Shown here: positions 28,115 to 37,763 of the stretch, piece by piece
How the letters are laid out: every line of letters begins with the position of its first letter
How positions within the stretch are numbered: the stretch's first letter is position 1
Assembly (NCBI GenBank): GCA_022425745.1
Contig: JAKMEW010000107.1
Coordinates: 1 to 52,010 of the forward strand
Length of the DNA stretch: 52,010 bases
Origin: Rubripirellula sp.
GTDB lineage: Bacteria > Planctomycetota > Planctomycetia > Pirellulales > Pirellulaceae
Direction of reading: 5' to 3'
Notes under the pieces: generated by a model
What the model saw: the letters and a program-made list of their open reading frames with translations, nothing else
Databases searched by the model: none
Told to the model about the DNA's origin: nothing
Position numbers and translations under genes: made by a program

Positions 28115-29707
28115 CTAGCTGATCGCTTCAGTGGTCCACGTTCCATCGATTAACCGCCAAGCTGATCTTGGGTTTTCATCTTGAAGTAAATCAGGAAGCC
28201 GGTTGGGGCGAATGTTGTCATAAGAAGTTAACTTTGCAAATCGGAGAAGCGACCCCGGGACGCCAACTGCGGTGAAACCTGGGTGGCCTGTCGCTGGGTA
28301 CGGTCCGCCGTGGTTCATGGCTGAACTTACCGCAACACCGGTTGGCATTTTGTCGTTAAGAATCCTGCCGACCTTAGGTGTTAACTCTGACGCAATCTGC
28401 TCGCATGCAGCATCTTCACTGCCGTCGGTGTGGCTATAGATGCAACCGGTCAGATTGCCTTCGAGTTGGCTGATGGTTTTGCACAACTGTTCCACATCAT
28501 CGGCAACCACGACCAGTGATGCGTTGCCAAAGGCTTCGGTCTGAAACCCTTCAGGATTCCCAAGGAATGAAGTCCCTGATGTCGTCAACAGCGTGTTAGC
28601 GTAGGCGCATCGTCCTGCCTCCGGCTCGCCTCCACCGACGAGTAGCTCGGCACCAAAATCACAGAGGGTTTTGATGCTGGTAGCGAGATTGCTCGCCACC
28701 GACGGCGACAAAAGTGTTCCTGAGGCAGAATTGGCAAATCGATCCTTAACCGACGTGATGAACGCTTCGCTACTTTCGTCTTTGATCAGTAGCACCAAGC
28801 CTGGATTGGTGCAGAATTGTCCGGTTCCCATCAGAACACTCGTTATGAAGTCACCGACGATCTCTTCGCCTCGTTCCTGCAACGCTCCCGGTGTAATCAC
28901 GACGGGGTTGACGCTGGAAAGTTCTAAATAAATTGGCTTGCCTGCCTTGTCTGCGGCCGCTTTGAGTGCGAGGCCAGCATGGCGACTGCCGGTGTACCCC
29001 GTCGCACCTAATCTTGCATCGCTGACGAGCTTTTCGCCGTCGGCATGGTCTGTGCGGTAGATCAGTTGCACGATCGCTTTCGGCATTCCCGTCTCTTCGG
29101 CGGCGGCTAATGCGAGTTGAGCAAATAGTCGAGTCGTCTCTGGGTGTGAGCTGTTCGCTTTACCGATCACTGGGTTGCCCGCTGCAATCGCGGCGGCGAA
29201 GTCACCGCCCGAGACGCTTCCGAAAGCAAAGGGGAAATTGTTGGGGCCAAAAACACACACGGGTCCTAGCGCTTCGTAAGAAGATCGGATGCCCGCCTTC
29301 GTGTCGATAGTCGGCAACGCCCAAGAGCCGGAGCGACATGCAGCAGCAGCCGCTCTGAGTTGGTTACTGGTTCGAGGCAGCTCCACATCGGCCAGTCTTG
29401 GACTCTTGGCAAGTCCGGTTTCGCGGTATGCTGCGTCGACAAGGTTATCCTTGGCTTCTTCAATTTTATCAGCATAGCATTCCAAGAATTTTGCAATTGT
29501 CTCAGCAGGGATGGAACGCATTTGACGAGCTGCGTCAGTTGCCGCGTTGAGTGCTTCATCGCAGTCACTCCAAGCACTTACCGGGAAAACTTGGTCGATA
29601 CTCTGGTGATTTGACGGGTCGGTTGGACGAAAGGTCGATTGCTGGTTGGCTTGTCGCCATTGACCATTGATTAGAACGCGGCGTTCGTTGTCAGATGCTT
29701 GAGTCAT
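28115..29707 (-). CDS. 2-oxoglutarate semialdehyde dehydrogenase (NADP+), aldehyde dehydrogenase family
   Basis: The 530-residue protein has the catalytic Cys in GTGQFCTNPGL (about residue 292), Glu in YLELSSVNPV and Asn in FGPNNFPFAFG. The GQFCTNPG context and length (about 525) point to the ketoglutaric semialdehyde dehydrogenase subgroup used in oxidative pentose and glucarate breakdown. ATG 29707 is preferred to an in-frame TTG one codon upstream. It lies 158 bp downstream of an FAH-fold dehydratase-like gene on the same strand. Together they would convert a 2-keto-3-deoxy sugar acid to 2-oxoglutarate. The exact aldehyde substrate is inferred. Confidence 0.87.
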   Translation of the reverse strand: MTQASDNERRVLINGQWRQANQQSTFRPTDPSNHQSIDQVFPVSAWSDCDEALNAATDAARQMRSIPAETIAKFLECYADKIEEAKDNLVDAAYRETGLAKSPRLADVELPRTSNQLRAAAAACRSGSWALPTIDTKAGIRSSYEALGPVCVFGPNNFPFAFGSVSGGDFAAAIAAGNPVIGKANSSHPETTRLFAQLALAAAEETGMPKAIVQLIYRTDHADGEKLVSDARLGATGYTGSRHAGLALKAAADKAGKPIYLELSSVNPVVITPGALQERGEEIVGDFITSVLMGTGQFCTNPGLVLLIKDESSEAFITSVKDRFANSASGTLLSPSVASNLATSIKTLCDFGAELLVGGGEPEAGRCAYANTLLTTSGTSFLGNPEGFQTEAFGNASLVVVADDVEQLCKTISQLEGNLTGCIYSHTDGSEDAACEQIASELTPKVGRILNDKMPTGVAVSSAMNHGGPYPATGHPGFTAVGVPGSLLRFAKLTSYDNIRPNRLPDLLQDENPRSAWRLIDGTWTTEAIS

Positions 29708-29865
29708 CAATGCGCTTTGTAGTCAGAAGGTTGGATTAAATGGTTTAGGTGTCCGTTGATGAGCAACGAATCAGGTTTAGTTGGAATCAGGTTCGTTGAT
29801 GGTTTCAGGCGTTGTCTTCGCTTGATAGATACGGCTCTGAAATTTGCTCAGCTTTGAGTATTGGC

Positions 29866-30720
29866 TCAGCCCTGAACAATACGATTAGAAAGCGTTCCAA
29901 TCCCAGAAATGGAGATATGAACCATATCATCAGGCAGTAGGGTGAAGTCGTTGGATGGAACAATCCCCGTTCCGGTCATGAGAAAAGCTCCGTTGGGGAA
30001 ATGGTTGTCGCGTCCTAGCCAGTGAACAAGATCGTCAAAGGTTCGCGCCATCTGTGCTGCTGAGGTTTGTTGATCGAAGACGACTTCGCCCGTTCGCTCA
30101 ATTTTGAGATCCACCGCAATTTCAGCTACTGGAGGCAATTGTGAGTAAAGGCGAATGACGGGGCCAAGGCCGGCGCATTGGTCGTAACATTTCGCCTGAG
30201 GCAGATAGAGCGGATTTTCACCTTCAATATCTCGGGAGCTCATGTCATTACCCACCGTGAGACCCACGATCCGGAGGGATGGGGAAAGCACCAAGGTGAC
30301 CTCAGGTTCAGGAACATTCCAAGTGGCATCCTTTCGGATTCTCAGGGATTCCTTATGTCCACGCACTCGATTTGGAGTCGCCTTGAAGAAAATTTCCGGT
30401 CGATCCGCTTGGTAGACGCGGTCGTAGCAGGAGGCCGCTGCTTCAGACTCTTCCATTCTGGCGGTCTGGCTACGCTTGTAAGTGACTCCCGCCGCCCATA
30501 CCTCTTGATCATCAATGGGTGCCAGCCAACGAGTCGCCTCATTGATGGGGACCGGAGCATCCTGATCCAAGGCTTCGGCGGCAGCAATTGGATCCTCCGC
30601 AGCCAGTAGGTCGGCCAGCGTTCGGATGCTGCTGGTGGTTTTAAGGGGAATTATTTTGTCGGACTCGACGCGGCCGATACGAACCGTGTCGGTATGATCT
30701 AAAAATTTTGTTACTTTCAT
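29866..30720 (-). CDS. FAH-family sugar-acid dehydratase-like protein (AraD1 type)
   Basis: The 284-residue protein has a fumarylacetoacetate-hydrolase fold. The metal-binding acidic residues are in VPEPEVTLVL (E-x-E) and the Asp of GNDMSSRDIEGENPLY. AAGVTYKRSQTAR and KCYDQCAGLGPVI are typical of the subgroup that acts on 2-keto-3-deoxy-arabonate and related acids. The adjacent ketoglutaric semialdehyde dehydrogenase supports that role. The open frame runs to 30762, but ATG 30720 (MKVTKFLDH) gives the normal family start. The divergent FG-GAP gene then begins only 40 bases away, so the promoters must be compact or overlap. Confidence 0.78.
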   Translation of the reverse strand: MKVTKFLDHTDTVRIGRVESDKIIPLKTTSSIRTLADLLAAEDPIAAAEALDQDAPVPINEATRWLAPIDDQEVWAAGVTYKRSQTARMEESEAAASCYDRVYQADRPEIFFKATPNRVRGHKESLRIRKDATWNVPEPEVTLVLSPSLRIVGLTVGNDMSSRDIEGENPLYLPQAKCYDQCAGLGPVIRLYSQLPPVAEIAVDLKIERTGEVVFDQQTSAAQMARTFDDLVHWLGRDNHFPNGAFLMTGTGIVPSNDFTLLPDDMVHISISGIGTLSNRIVQG

Positions 30721-30760
30721 GGGCACAGGATATCGGATATTGGCCACTACGGGGAGCGAC

Positions 30761-33700
30761 ATGAGTCAATCAGAATCACCATCGCCGGATTCTACCGAGA
30801 ATGTTGAGGATCTTACCAAGTCACCGCTTTTCAAAAAGCTCTCGATTCTGCTTACCTTGGCAGTCTTGGGGATTTTCGTTGTTACTCAGTTATGGAGAAC
30901 CTCTGCTGAGAAAGAGGTGGATCCCGCACTCCAGAATCGTCTTGAGCTCACTCGCAGCGCGCTGGCCGCCACCGAGAATCTGGAGCCACTAGAGGCTGAT
31001 GCGGCTTGGCAACAGTTGTTCCAAGATGATTCCAGCAATCGATCGGTTGCCATGAATCGAGCAATCAATCGACTTCTTCGCGTCGACTCGTTGGCTTCCC
31101 AGGCCACCAATGCATCACTCAGTGATGACGAAAAGAAGATGGCTAGGGCTCAATTGCCCGATGCAATTGCTTCAGCAAGGCAAGCGATTGAGGATTTTCA
31201 GAAGGTTTCCAACGAGGAAGTTCTTTCGCTTTGGTTCAACGCAAGAATCGACCTCCACGAGGCTTCCCTACTTCCGGGATCCATGACCAAATCGCTGCGG
31301 CGGGAAGTCTATCAGAAGTTATCCAAGGAGCTGTCGGGTCCAATAGGTGAGCAGCCCACCAGCCGGGTTCTCGGTGGTGTGTTGATTCAGGTGATTGAAT
31401 TGCTTGAAGATCCGATTGATGGCCTGCCTGCGGAGCTGCTGCAAGATGCTAGTCGCGCTGTGGGACAACTTTCCGAGCAGCATGCTGACAATCTCTTTTT
31501 TGCGTTGAGAGCAGCTAGGCTTGGAATTGCAGTAGAAAGTTTGGAGGCGGTGAGGGCAGTACAGAGGGCCAGTGAGCTAGCCAAGGCGATTGAGCCATCC
31601 ATTCGTCGCGAGACCGAACCGATCGGCGTTACTCCGGACGAACTTGTCGCTCAAATCATCTCCGCGATTGAGTCGGGTAATTGGTCCGAGGCAGATAATC
31701 GAATGTTGCTTTGGTTCAATGTTCTCAATAGCACCGAGATTGTGAAAACTGACCGCCGTCGGGCCAATCCACACCCTCTAGATATCCTCAACTTCGATTC
31801 CTTGCGTGAGCTTTCGGCAGAGGTGGTACGGCAGGCACCGATTGATCCGATGAGCACTCTTGTCTCCTTCACCGAAGGCATCTTCTTGGATTCTGAAGAG
31901 TTTGTTGCAATGACGGTAATCGATGTTGATCTTGATTTGATTCCCGATCTTGTGACGCTAGATGAAAATAATCGTCTGGAGATTTGGCGAGGCGACGGGA
32001 TTGGAGGCCTGAGGTCCGAATCCGAATTGCAGTTGCCGATCGAATGCGAAGGGCTGATTGCAGCCGATCTTTTTTTGGTTGATAGCAGCAATCCGGCTAG
32101 GCTAAAGGCGACTCAAGGGGGTTCCGCTACCGGGGAGGGTGATTATTCAGCTGCGACGCGCCACGACACCCTGCTGAATCTGCTTGTTTACGGCAAAGGA
32201 GGCGTTCGAGTAGTGCAGGTTGATGGAAGGAGCGATACGCCTGATGCCGATCGCTTGATGCTGGTCGAGACGCCGACGGGTTTGGAGGAGGTTGACGAGG
32301 TGTTGTGCGTGATAGCGGGTGACTTGGAAGCTGATGGCGACTTGGACTTAGTCTTTTCGACTCAGGGCGATGGTGTTCGTTTGTTCGTCAACCGCGGGAA
32401 TCGAACCTTCTTTGAACTCGCTAACCCGATCAGTGGATTCGCATCTGATGATCCTCCGTCTGATTTTGCCATCGCAGATATTGATCGCGATCTCGATCTC
32501 GATCTTGTCACGGTGCATCGCCAAAGTGGGAAGGTAGGGCTAATCGAAAACCTTCTCCATCTTCAATTCCGAGGAAGGTATCTCGAAGAAATTGAATCAA
32601 TTGCTGGAGCCAATTCTGTTTCGGTCGAAGATATCGATGGCAATGTCTCGTGGGATCTGATTGTTGGCGGAACCGACGCTGCGGCGATCGTGTTCTCGCA
32701 GACGGCAGATGCGGGCGCGTGGGAAGTGGATCAAGTTGTGCGATCGAACCACGCAGCCGATCAGATTCTTGTGGACGACTTCGACAACGATTCTTGGGTT
32801 GACGTCATGGTCAAGACGGATGCAAGTATTGAACTGTGTCGTTTAGGTCCCTGGGGGTTCTCGGATTGGATCGGTGTTGATGTTGATCTCGAAGAGAAAC
32901 TTCAGCCCGGTTCTTGTTGGGTCGCTGCTGATTTCGATCGTGACGGTGCGATTGATCTTGTTGGCCATCCTCTGGCGAGTCTTACCGTTCTGTTAAATCA
33001 GAGTTTGAATTTAGGTCATCATCTTGACGTGCGGTTCAAGGGAATCGATGACAATGCAAGTGGAAGGGTTAACCATTACGCGATAGGCAGCGTTCTTGAA
33101 CTTCGCTTTGGTCCGCATTACCGCGCGAAGATTGTGGATTCACCTTTGACGCACTTCGGTCTCGGGCAGTACATCGCAGCAGGTAGTTTGCGTGCAATTT
33201 TGCCGAACGGATTAACACAGACAACTCGTAATCCCCGAGTTGATTCATTGGTTGAAGAAGAGCAAACCCTGAAAGGGTCATGTCCGTACTTGTACGCGTG
33301 GGACGGTGAGAAATTCGTCTTCAAGACAGATTGTTTGTGGGCGGCGCCACTTGGATTGCAGGTTGCTCACGGCGTGGTGGCAAAGGATCGTCCGTGGGAA
33401 TATCTCAAGATTGATGGCGAAGATATCGCACCACGTGGGGACCACTACGAATTTCGGATCACTGAAGAGTTATGGGAGGTCGCTTACTTTGATGAGATCG
33501 CCATGTCAGTGGTGGATCATCCTGCTGATGTTGAAGTTTGGACGAATGAAAAGGTTGGACCCGGTAATATTGCTACTCCAACAACCTTTGCTTTTGCCTC
33601 AGAGGATCGTCACCCTTTAGTGCGAGCACTGGACACGAGTGAGCGAGAAATCACGGAAGAACTTGAAGGGATTGATCAGAACTATGTCCAAGCGTTCGAT

Positions 33701-34606
33701 CAAAGGTTGCGGCAGGGGTTGTGCCCACCGCACTGGATCGATCTCGATTTCGGGTCTGATTGGACCACTCAATTGAATTCTTCGAACGGAGCGGTCTATC
33801 TTGTGCTAACCGGTTGGATCATGCCGACCGATACCTCTCTGAACATCCAAATTGATCAGAATCCTGACCTTGGACCACTGGAGTTCCCATCCGTTTGGGT
33901 GCCCGATTCTCAGGTGGAGGGTGGTTGGAAAAAAGCGTTACCCTACATGGGTTTTCCAGGTGGTAAAACCAAAACCATCGTTGTTGAAGTTACCGACATC
34001 CTGAATCTTCAGGATCCAAGATTTCGTGTTCGAACCTCTGCTCAGATCTATTGGGATCATGCCGAGTTAGTAGTGCAGGAGCAGCCTGCGCCTTTTAGAG
34101 AGCAAGTGTTGGGATTGAGAAGTGCTGAAGTAACTTTCCATGGTTTTTCACAGCGTTTGAGGGAGCATGAAACACATCCCGAAACCTACGATTACCAAAA
34201 CGCCAGTATTGATCCAAGGTGGCCACCGCTTCGCGGTGAATTGACACGGCGAGGACCATGTACCGAGGTCATCCAACGCTGGGATGACCGAATGGTTGTC
34301 ATCGGAGCGGGTGATGAAATTATCGTACGTTTCGAAATGCCCGCTGATGAACCTCCTTCAGGTTGGAAGCGAGATTTCATCATCCACAGTGTTGGATGGG
34401 ATAAGGACGCCGATCTCAATACGCTCGCGGGTCAGTCAATCGGTCCATTGCCGTATCGAGGCATGCAGCAGTACCCGCCTGCGGAGGGTGTTGAGGGGAG
34501 GGCTGAAACGGTCAATCAGCTCAATCGTGATCATTTATCGCGATCGCAATCATTTAGGTCATTTTGGTATCGCAGCAACGAAACTGAGCCGATTTCTCAG
34601 CAATAG
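30761..34606 (+). CDS. Membrane-anchored FG-GAP/VCBS repeat protein with ASPIC-like and unknown C-terminal domains
   Basis: The 1281-residue product has one N-terminal membrane helix (about 27-46, LSILLTLAVLGIFVVTQLW). A helical region, possibly TPR-like, covers about 50-360. FG-GAP/VCBS repeats with Ca-binding D-x-D-x-D motifs follow from about 395 to 745 (DVDLDLIPDL, DLEADGDLDLV, DIDRDLDLDLV, DFDNDSWVDVM, DFDRDGAIDLV). An ASPIC/UnbV-like segment follows (IGSVLELRFG ... HFGLGQY). The last about 450 residues start CPYLYAWDGEKFVFKTD and match nothing I can name. ATG 30761 is preceded by a strong GGGGAG site; the frame's first ATG at 30719 lacks one. It is first of a three-gene cluster with a pentahaem cytochrome and another FG-GAP protein. 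Confidence 0.85.
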   Translation: MSQSESPSPDSTENVEDLTKSPLFKKLSILLTLAVLGIFVVTQLWRTSAEKEVDPALQNRLELTRSALAATENLEPLEADAAWQQLFQDDSSNRSVAMNRAINRLLRVDSLASQATNASLSDDEKKMARAQLPDAIASARQAIEDFQKVSNEEVLSLWFNARIDLHEASLLPGSMTKSLRREVYQKLSKELSGPIGEQPTSRVLGGVLIQVIELLEDPIDGLPAELLQDASRAVGQLSEQHADNLFFALRAARLGIAVESLEAVRAVQRASELAKAIEPSIRRETEPIGVTPDELVAQIISAIESGNWSEADNRMLLWFNVLNSTEIVKTDRRRANPHPLDILNFDSLRELSAEVVRQAPIDPMSTLVSFTEGIFLDSEEFVAMTVIDVDLDLIPDLVTLDENNRLEIWRGDGIGGLRSESELQLPIECEGLIAADLFLVDSSNPARLKATQGGSATGEGDYSAATRHDTLLNLLVYGKGGVRVVQVDGRSDTPDADRLMLVETPTGLEEVDEVLCVIAGDLEADGDLDLVFSTQGDGVRLFVNRGNRTFFELANPISGFASDDPPSDFAIADIDRDLDLDLVTVHRQSGKVGLIENLLHLQFRGRYLEEIESIAGANSVSVEDIDGNVSWDLIVGGTDAAAIVFSQTADAGAWEVDQVVRSNHAADQILVDDFDNDSWVDVMVKTDASIELCRLGPWGFSDWIGVDVDLEEKLQPGSCWVAADFDRDGAIDLVGHPLASLTVLLNQSLNLGHHLDVRFKGIDDNASGRVNHYAIGSVLELRFGPHYRAKIVDSPLTHFGLGQYIAAGSLRAILPNGLTQTTRNPRVDSLVEEEQTLKGSCPYLYAWDGEKFVFKTDCLWAAPLGLQVAHGVVAKDRPWEYLKIDGEDIAPRGDHYEFRITEELWEVAYFDEIAMSVVDHPADVEVWTNEKVGPGNIATPTTFAFASEDRHPLVRALDTSEREITEELEGIDQNYVQAFDQRLRQGLCPPHWIDLDFGSDWTTQLNSSNGAVYLVLTGWIMPTDTSLNIQIDQNPDLGPLEFPSVWVPDSQVEGGWKKALPYMGFPGGKTKTIVVEVTDILNLQDPRFRVRTSAQIYWDHAELVVQEQPAPFREQVLGLRSAEVTFHGFSQRLREHETHPETYDYQNASIDPRWPPLRGELTRRGPCTEVIQRWDDRMVVIGAGDEIIVRFEMPADEPPSGWKRDFIIHSVGWDKDADLNTLAGQSIGPLPYRGMQQYPPAEGVEGRAETVNQLNRDHLSRSQSFRSFWYRSNETEPISQQ

Positions 34607-34851
34607 GCGTGTCGAATTGGTGAATCGCTCTTGTTGCCGTGTGCTGCGAGGCGATGGAGTTATCCAAAACGCGATTTCGGCGGGTTTTAAGAAGGGTCGA
34701 CAGGTTTTCTGTGAACAGACAATCTGTCGAGTTCGTCTTCATAGGTGGAGCGATTGAGGTAGCGCGCCACACTGATCGTCTGTCGCTGGAGTGTTTCAGG
34801 GCGGTGCGGTGATCGACTAACTGTCTTTGACCTCTTCCGTTGAAGTGAACC

Positions 34852-37752
34852 GTGTCCGCTATTGAAACAAGTCAAGCTAATCGACCCGAGTCTCCAAACG
34901 AGGAACGTAAGAAACCGGTTCGCCCCGTCACGCCCCGTCTTAGGAAAGTCCTTTACCTGGTCCTCACCCTCTTTGGCGTCTTATCAGCTAACGGTCTCTA
35001 TCTGACGAGTGTGACTTGGTTGCAATACTTCACGGGGGAAGTATTCGAGACACATTTTTATCAACTGATGTTTCTGGCGCATCTCGGACTCGGTTTATTG
35101 CTCATCGCTCCAGTGGTGGCATTTGGATTCATCCACATGTGGCGTAGCAAGGATCGAAGGAACCGTCGCGCGGTCAAAATTGGCTATGCTCTTCTCGGAA
35201 TTGCATTACTGATTTTGATTAGCGGCTTGTTGCTAACGCGAATTGGCTCATTCGCGGTTGTGAATCCGACGACTCGACGAGTTTTCTATTGGATGCATCT
35301 TTTAGCGCCGCTTGGAGCTGTGTGGCTTTACTGGTTGCATCGTTTGGTCGGCCCAAGAATCAAGTGGCACATTGGCCGCCGAGTCGGTATGGCAATTGCC
35401 TGTTTCGTTGCCCTGATGGTTGGTTTTCAAGCATCTGATCCGTCTCGAAGTGGAGACGAAGGTCCCCGAGATGGAAAACGTTATTTTGAGCCGTCGCTGG
35501 CGAAAACTTCTTCCGGGAAATTCATCGCGGCAGAGACGCTGATGAACGACGACTATTGCCTCAAGTGCCACGGTGATATCTACAATTCAGCGATCCATAG
35601 CGCTCACAAGCTGAGCAGTTTCAATAATCCAGCTTATCGAGCATCGGTGCGAGAGACCCGCCGAGTGGCGCAGGAACGCGCCGGTAGTGTTCAATCCTCG
35701 AGATGGTGCGCGGGTTGCCATGACCCGGTACCTTTCTTCTCGGGTAGGTTTGATGATCCTAACTACGACGATGTGAATGACCCAACGGCACATGCCGGCA
35801 TCAGTTGCTCGGTTTGCCATTCAATTCAATCAGTAGACAGTCATGTTGGTAATGCAGATTACACGATTGATGAGCCGAAGCATTATCCGTTTGCTTACAG
35901 TGATAATCCCGTCCTCTCAGGCTTGAACTCTTTGATGGTCAAAGCTAAGCCATCGTTCCATAAGCACGAGATGCTAAAGCCGTTCCATAAGACCGCTGAG
36001 TTTTGCTCCACATGCCACAAGGTATCACTTCCGAAAGAAGTGACTGAATACAAGGAGTTCTTGCGTGGGCAAAATCATTACGACAGCTACCTGCTCAGTG
36101 GTGTCTCAGGCCATGGCGCGAGGAGTTTTTACTATCCTGAGGTTGCACAGCAGAACTGTAACGAATGTCATATGCCGTCGATGGCTAGTAGCGACCTAGG
36201 TTCCAGATACATGGAAAAAATCGGGGAACTCGGCGTTCACTCGCATGCTTTCCCGAGTGCTAACACAGCACTAGCCCATTGGATGGGTGATCAAGAAAGC
36301 GTCGAGAGGCATCGGGAGTACCTGAAAGGCACTTTGCGAGTCGATTTGTTTGGCTTGCGAAAAGGTGGTTCCGTTGATGGGCCTCTGCGACCGGCCATTG
36401 AACAGTCAGCAGAGGTTGAGGCGGGGGAAACCTACCTGATCGAGACAGTGCTTCGAACGATGACACTCGGCCATCATTTTACGCAGGGCACAACCGATTC
36501 AAATCAAATTTGGATCGAGATAACGGCTAAGCAGGGCGAACGGTTACTTGGAGCAAGTGGGCATCGAGACGAACGAGAGCGAGTGGATTCATGGTCCCAT
36601 TTTGTAAATACCTTCATGCTGGATAGGAATGGTGAAAGAATCAATAGGCGAAACGCTCAGAATATTTTCACTCCACTCTACAGTCATCAGATACCGCCCG
36701 GCGCAGGGCAAACCGTTCATTACAGGTTGGAGATTCCTGAGCAAGACAGAACTCCGATCACGGTGACTGCTCGTTTGCTGTATCGAAAATTTGACACCGA
36801 ATATCTTGACTATATCCGAAGAGATCGAGATCCCTCGGTTGATCCGCTTTCACTAGGCGAGCCGGGTGACCCTAATGATTTACCGATTGTTGAGATCGCA
36901 ACGGATGAAATCCAGTTGATAATTGGCCCTGAAGGATCGACCGAAGTAAAGGGCGATGTAGTCCAATCAAACGAAGGTAGCGATGACTCGGAGATGGTGA
37001 CGGGCGCGGAAGCTGGATCTATGGTGGCAAACTCGCCACCCTTGTGGCAACGCTGGAATGATTACGGCATAGGCATGCTGCTCAAGGGGAAAGCAGAATT
37101 GAAGCAGGCAGCTGAGGCCTTCGCGGAAGTTGAGCAATTGGGTCGCTATGATGGTCCGATGAATTTAGCTCGGGTGCAGTTCGCAGAGGGTGATTTGGAT
37201 GCGGCGACCGAATCGCTAAAAAGAGCAGCTAAAATGGATCCACCACCTCCCTCGTGGACTCATAGTTGGCTCAGTGGTGTCGTCAATCGCCAGCAAGGAA
37301 ACTTGCGTGAGGCGGCCGACTCTCTTGCAGCAGTTTTGCAGACCAAAGTGCCGGATCGTGGGTTCGACTTCTCTCTTGATTACGTGGTTAGAAATGAGCT
37401 TGGTTTGACGCTCGCTGATTTGGCTCAACAGGCAGAGGTTCAAGGTAAAGAGGCTGATTATCTCGACTACCTCAATCAGGCCAAGCGAGAATTCGAGACG
37501 GTGCTCGAGACGGATTCTGAGAACGTTACCGCTCACGCCAACTTGGTTGAAATTTACTCTCTTTTGGGAGACCAAGAGAAAGAATCATTCCATCGAGAGT
37601 TGCATTCACGGTATAAGCCCGACGACAATGCTGCCGAGGTAGCTAGACCGGCGGCTCGCCGTCGATATCCAGCTGCGAACCACGCCGCAGAAGCACTCGT
37701 GATTTACGATCTGCATCAAAAATCGTCAATGACCGCCAAACCGACTGAATAG
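34852..37752 (+). CDS. Membrane pentahaem cytochrome c with TPR domain
   Basis: The 966-residue product joins three parts. Residues about 30-195 hold four or five membrane helices with several histidines (FLAHLGLG, FGFIHMW, FYWMHLLAP, LYWLHRLVG), resembling a b-type cytochrome. A periplasmic region has five CxxCH haem-c sites at 236 (CLKCH), 286 (CAGCH), 319 (CSVCH), 385 (CSTCH) and 436 (CNECH), spaced like cytochrome c554-type proteins. Residues about 720-920 are TPR-like (AEAFAEVEQLGRYDGPMNLA, DLDAATESLKRAAKMDP). The inferred role is electron transfer across or at the membrane; donor and acceptor are unknown. The start is GTG 34852 without a strong ribosome site. The next gene starts 11 bp after its stop. 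Confidence 0.87.
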   Translation: MSAIETSQANRPESPNEERKKPVRPVTPRLRKVLYLVLTLFGVLSANGLYLTSVTWLQYFTGEVFETHFYQLMFLAHLGLGLLLIAPVVAFGFIHMWRSKDRRNRRAVKIGYALLGIALLILISGLLLTRIGSFAVVNPTTRRVFYWMHLLAPLGAVWLYWLHRLVGPRIKWHIGRRVGMAIACFVALMVGFQASDPSRSGDEGPRDGKRYFEPSLAKTSSGKFIAAETLMNDDYCLKCHGDIYNSAIHSAHKLSSFNNPAYRASVRETRRVAQERAGSVQSSRWCAGCHDPVPFFSGRFDDPNYDDVNDPTAHAGISCSVCHSIQSVDSHVGNADYTIDEPKHYPFAYSDNPVLSGLNSLMVKAKPSFHKHEMLKPFHKTAEFCSTCHKVSLPKEVTEYKEFLRGQNHYDSYLLSGVSGHGARSFYYPEVAQQNCNECHMPSMASSDLGSRYMEKIGELGVHSHAFPSANTALAHWMGDQESVERHREYLKGTLRVDLFGLRKGGSVDGPLRPAIEQSAEVEAGETYLIETVLRTMTLGHHFTQGTTDSNQIWIEITAKQGERLLGASGHRDERERVDSWSHFVNTFMLDRNGERINRRNAQNIFTPLYSHQIPPGAGQTVHYRLEIPEQDRTPITVTARLLYRKFDTEYLDYIRRDRDPSVDPLSLGEPGDPNDLPIVEIATDEIQLIIGPEGSTEVKGDVVQSNEGSDDSEMVTGAEAGSMVANSPPLWQRWNDYGIGMLLKGKAELKQAAEAFAEVEQLGRYDGPMNLARVQFAEGDLDAATESLKRAAKMDPPPPSWTHSWLSGVVNRQQGNLREAADSLAAVLQTKVPDRGFDFSLDYVVRNELGLTLADLAQQAEVQGKEADYLDYLNQAKREFETVLETDSENVTAHANLVEIYSLLGDQEKESFHRELHSRYKPDDNAAEVARPAARRRYPAANHAAEALVIYDLHQKSSMTAKPTE

Positions 37753-37763
37753 ATAATCAACTC

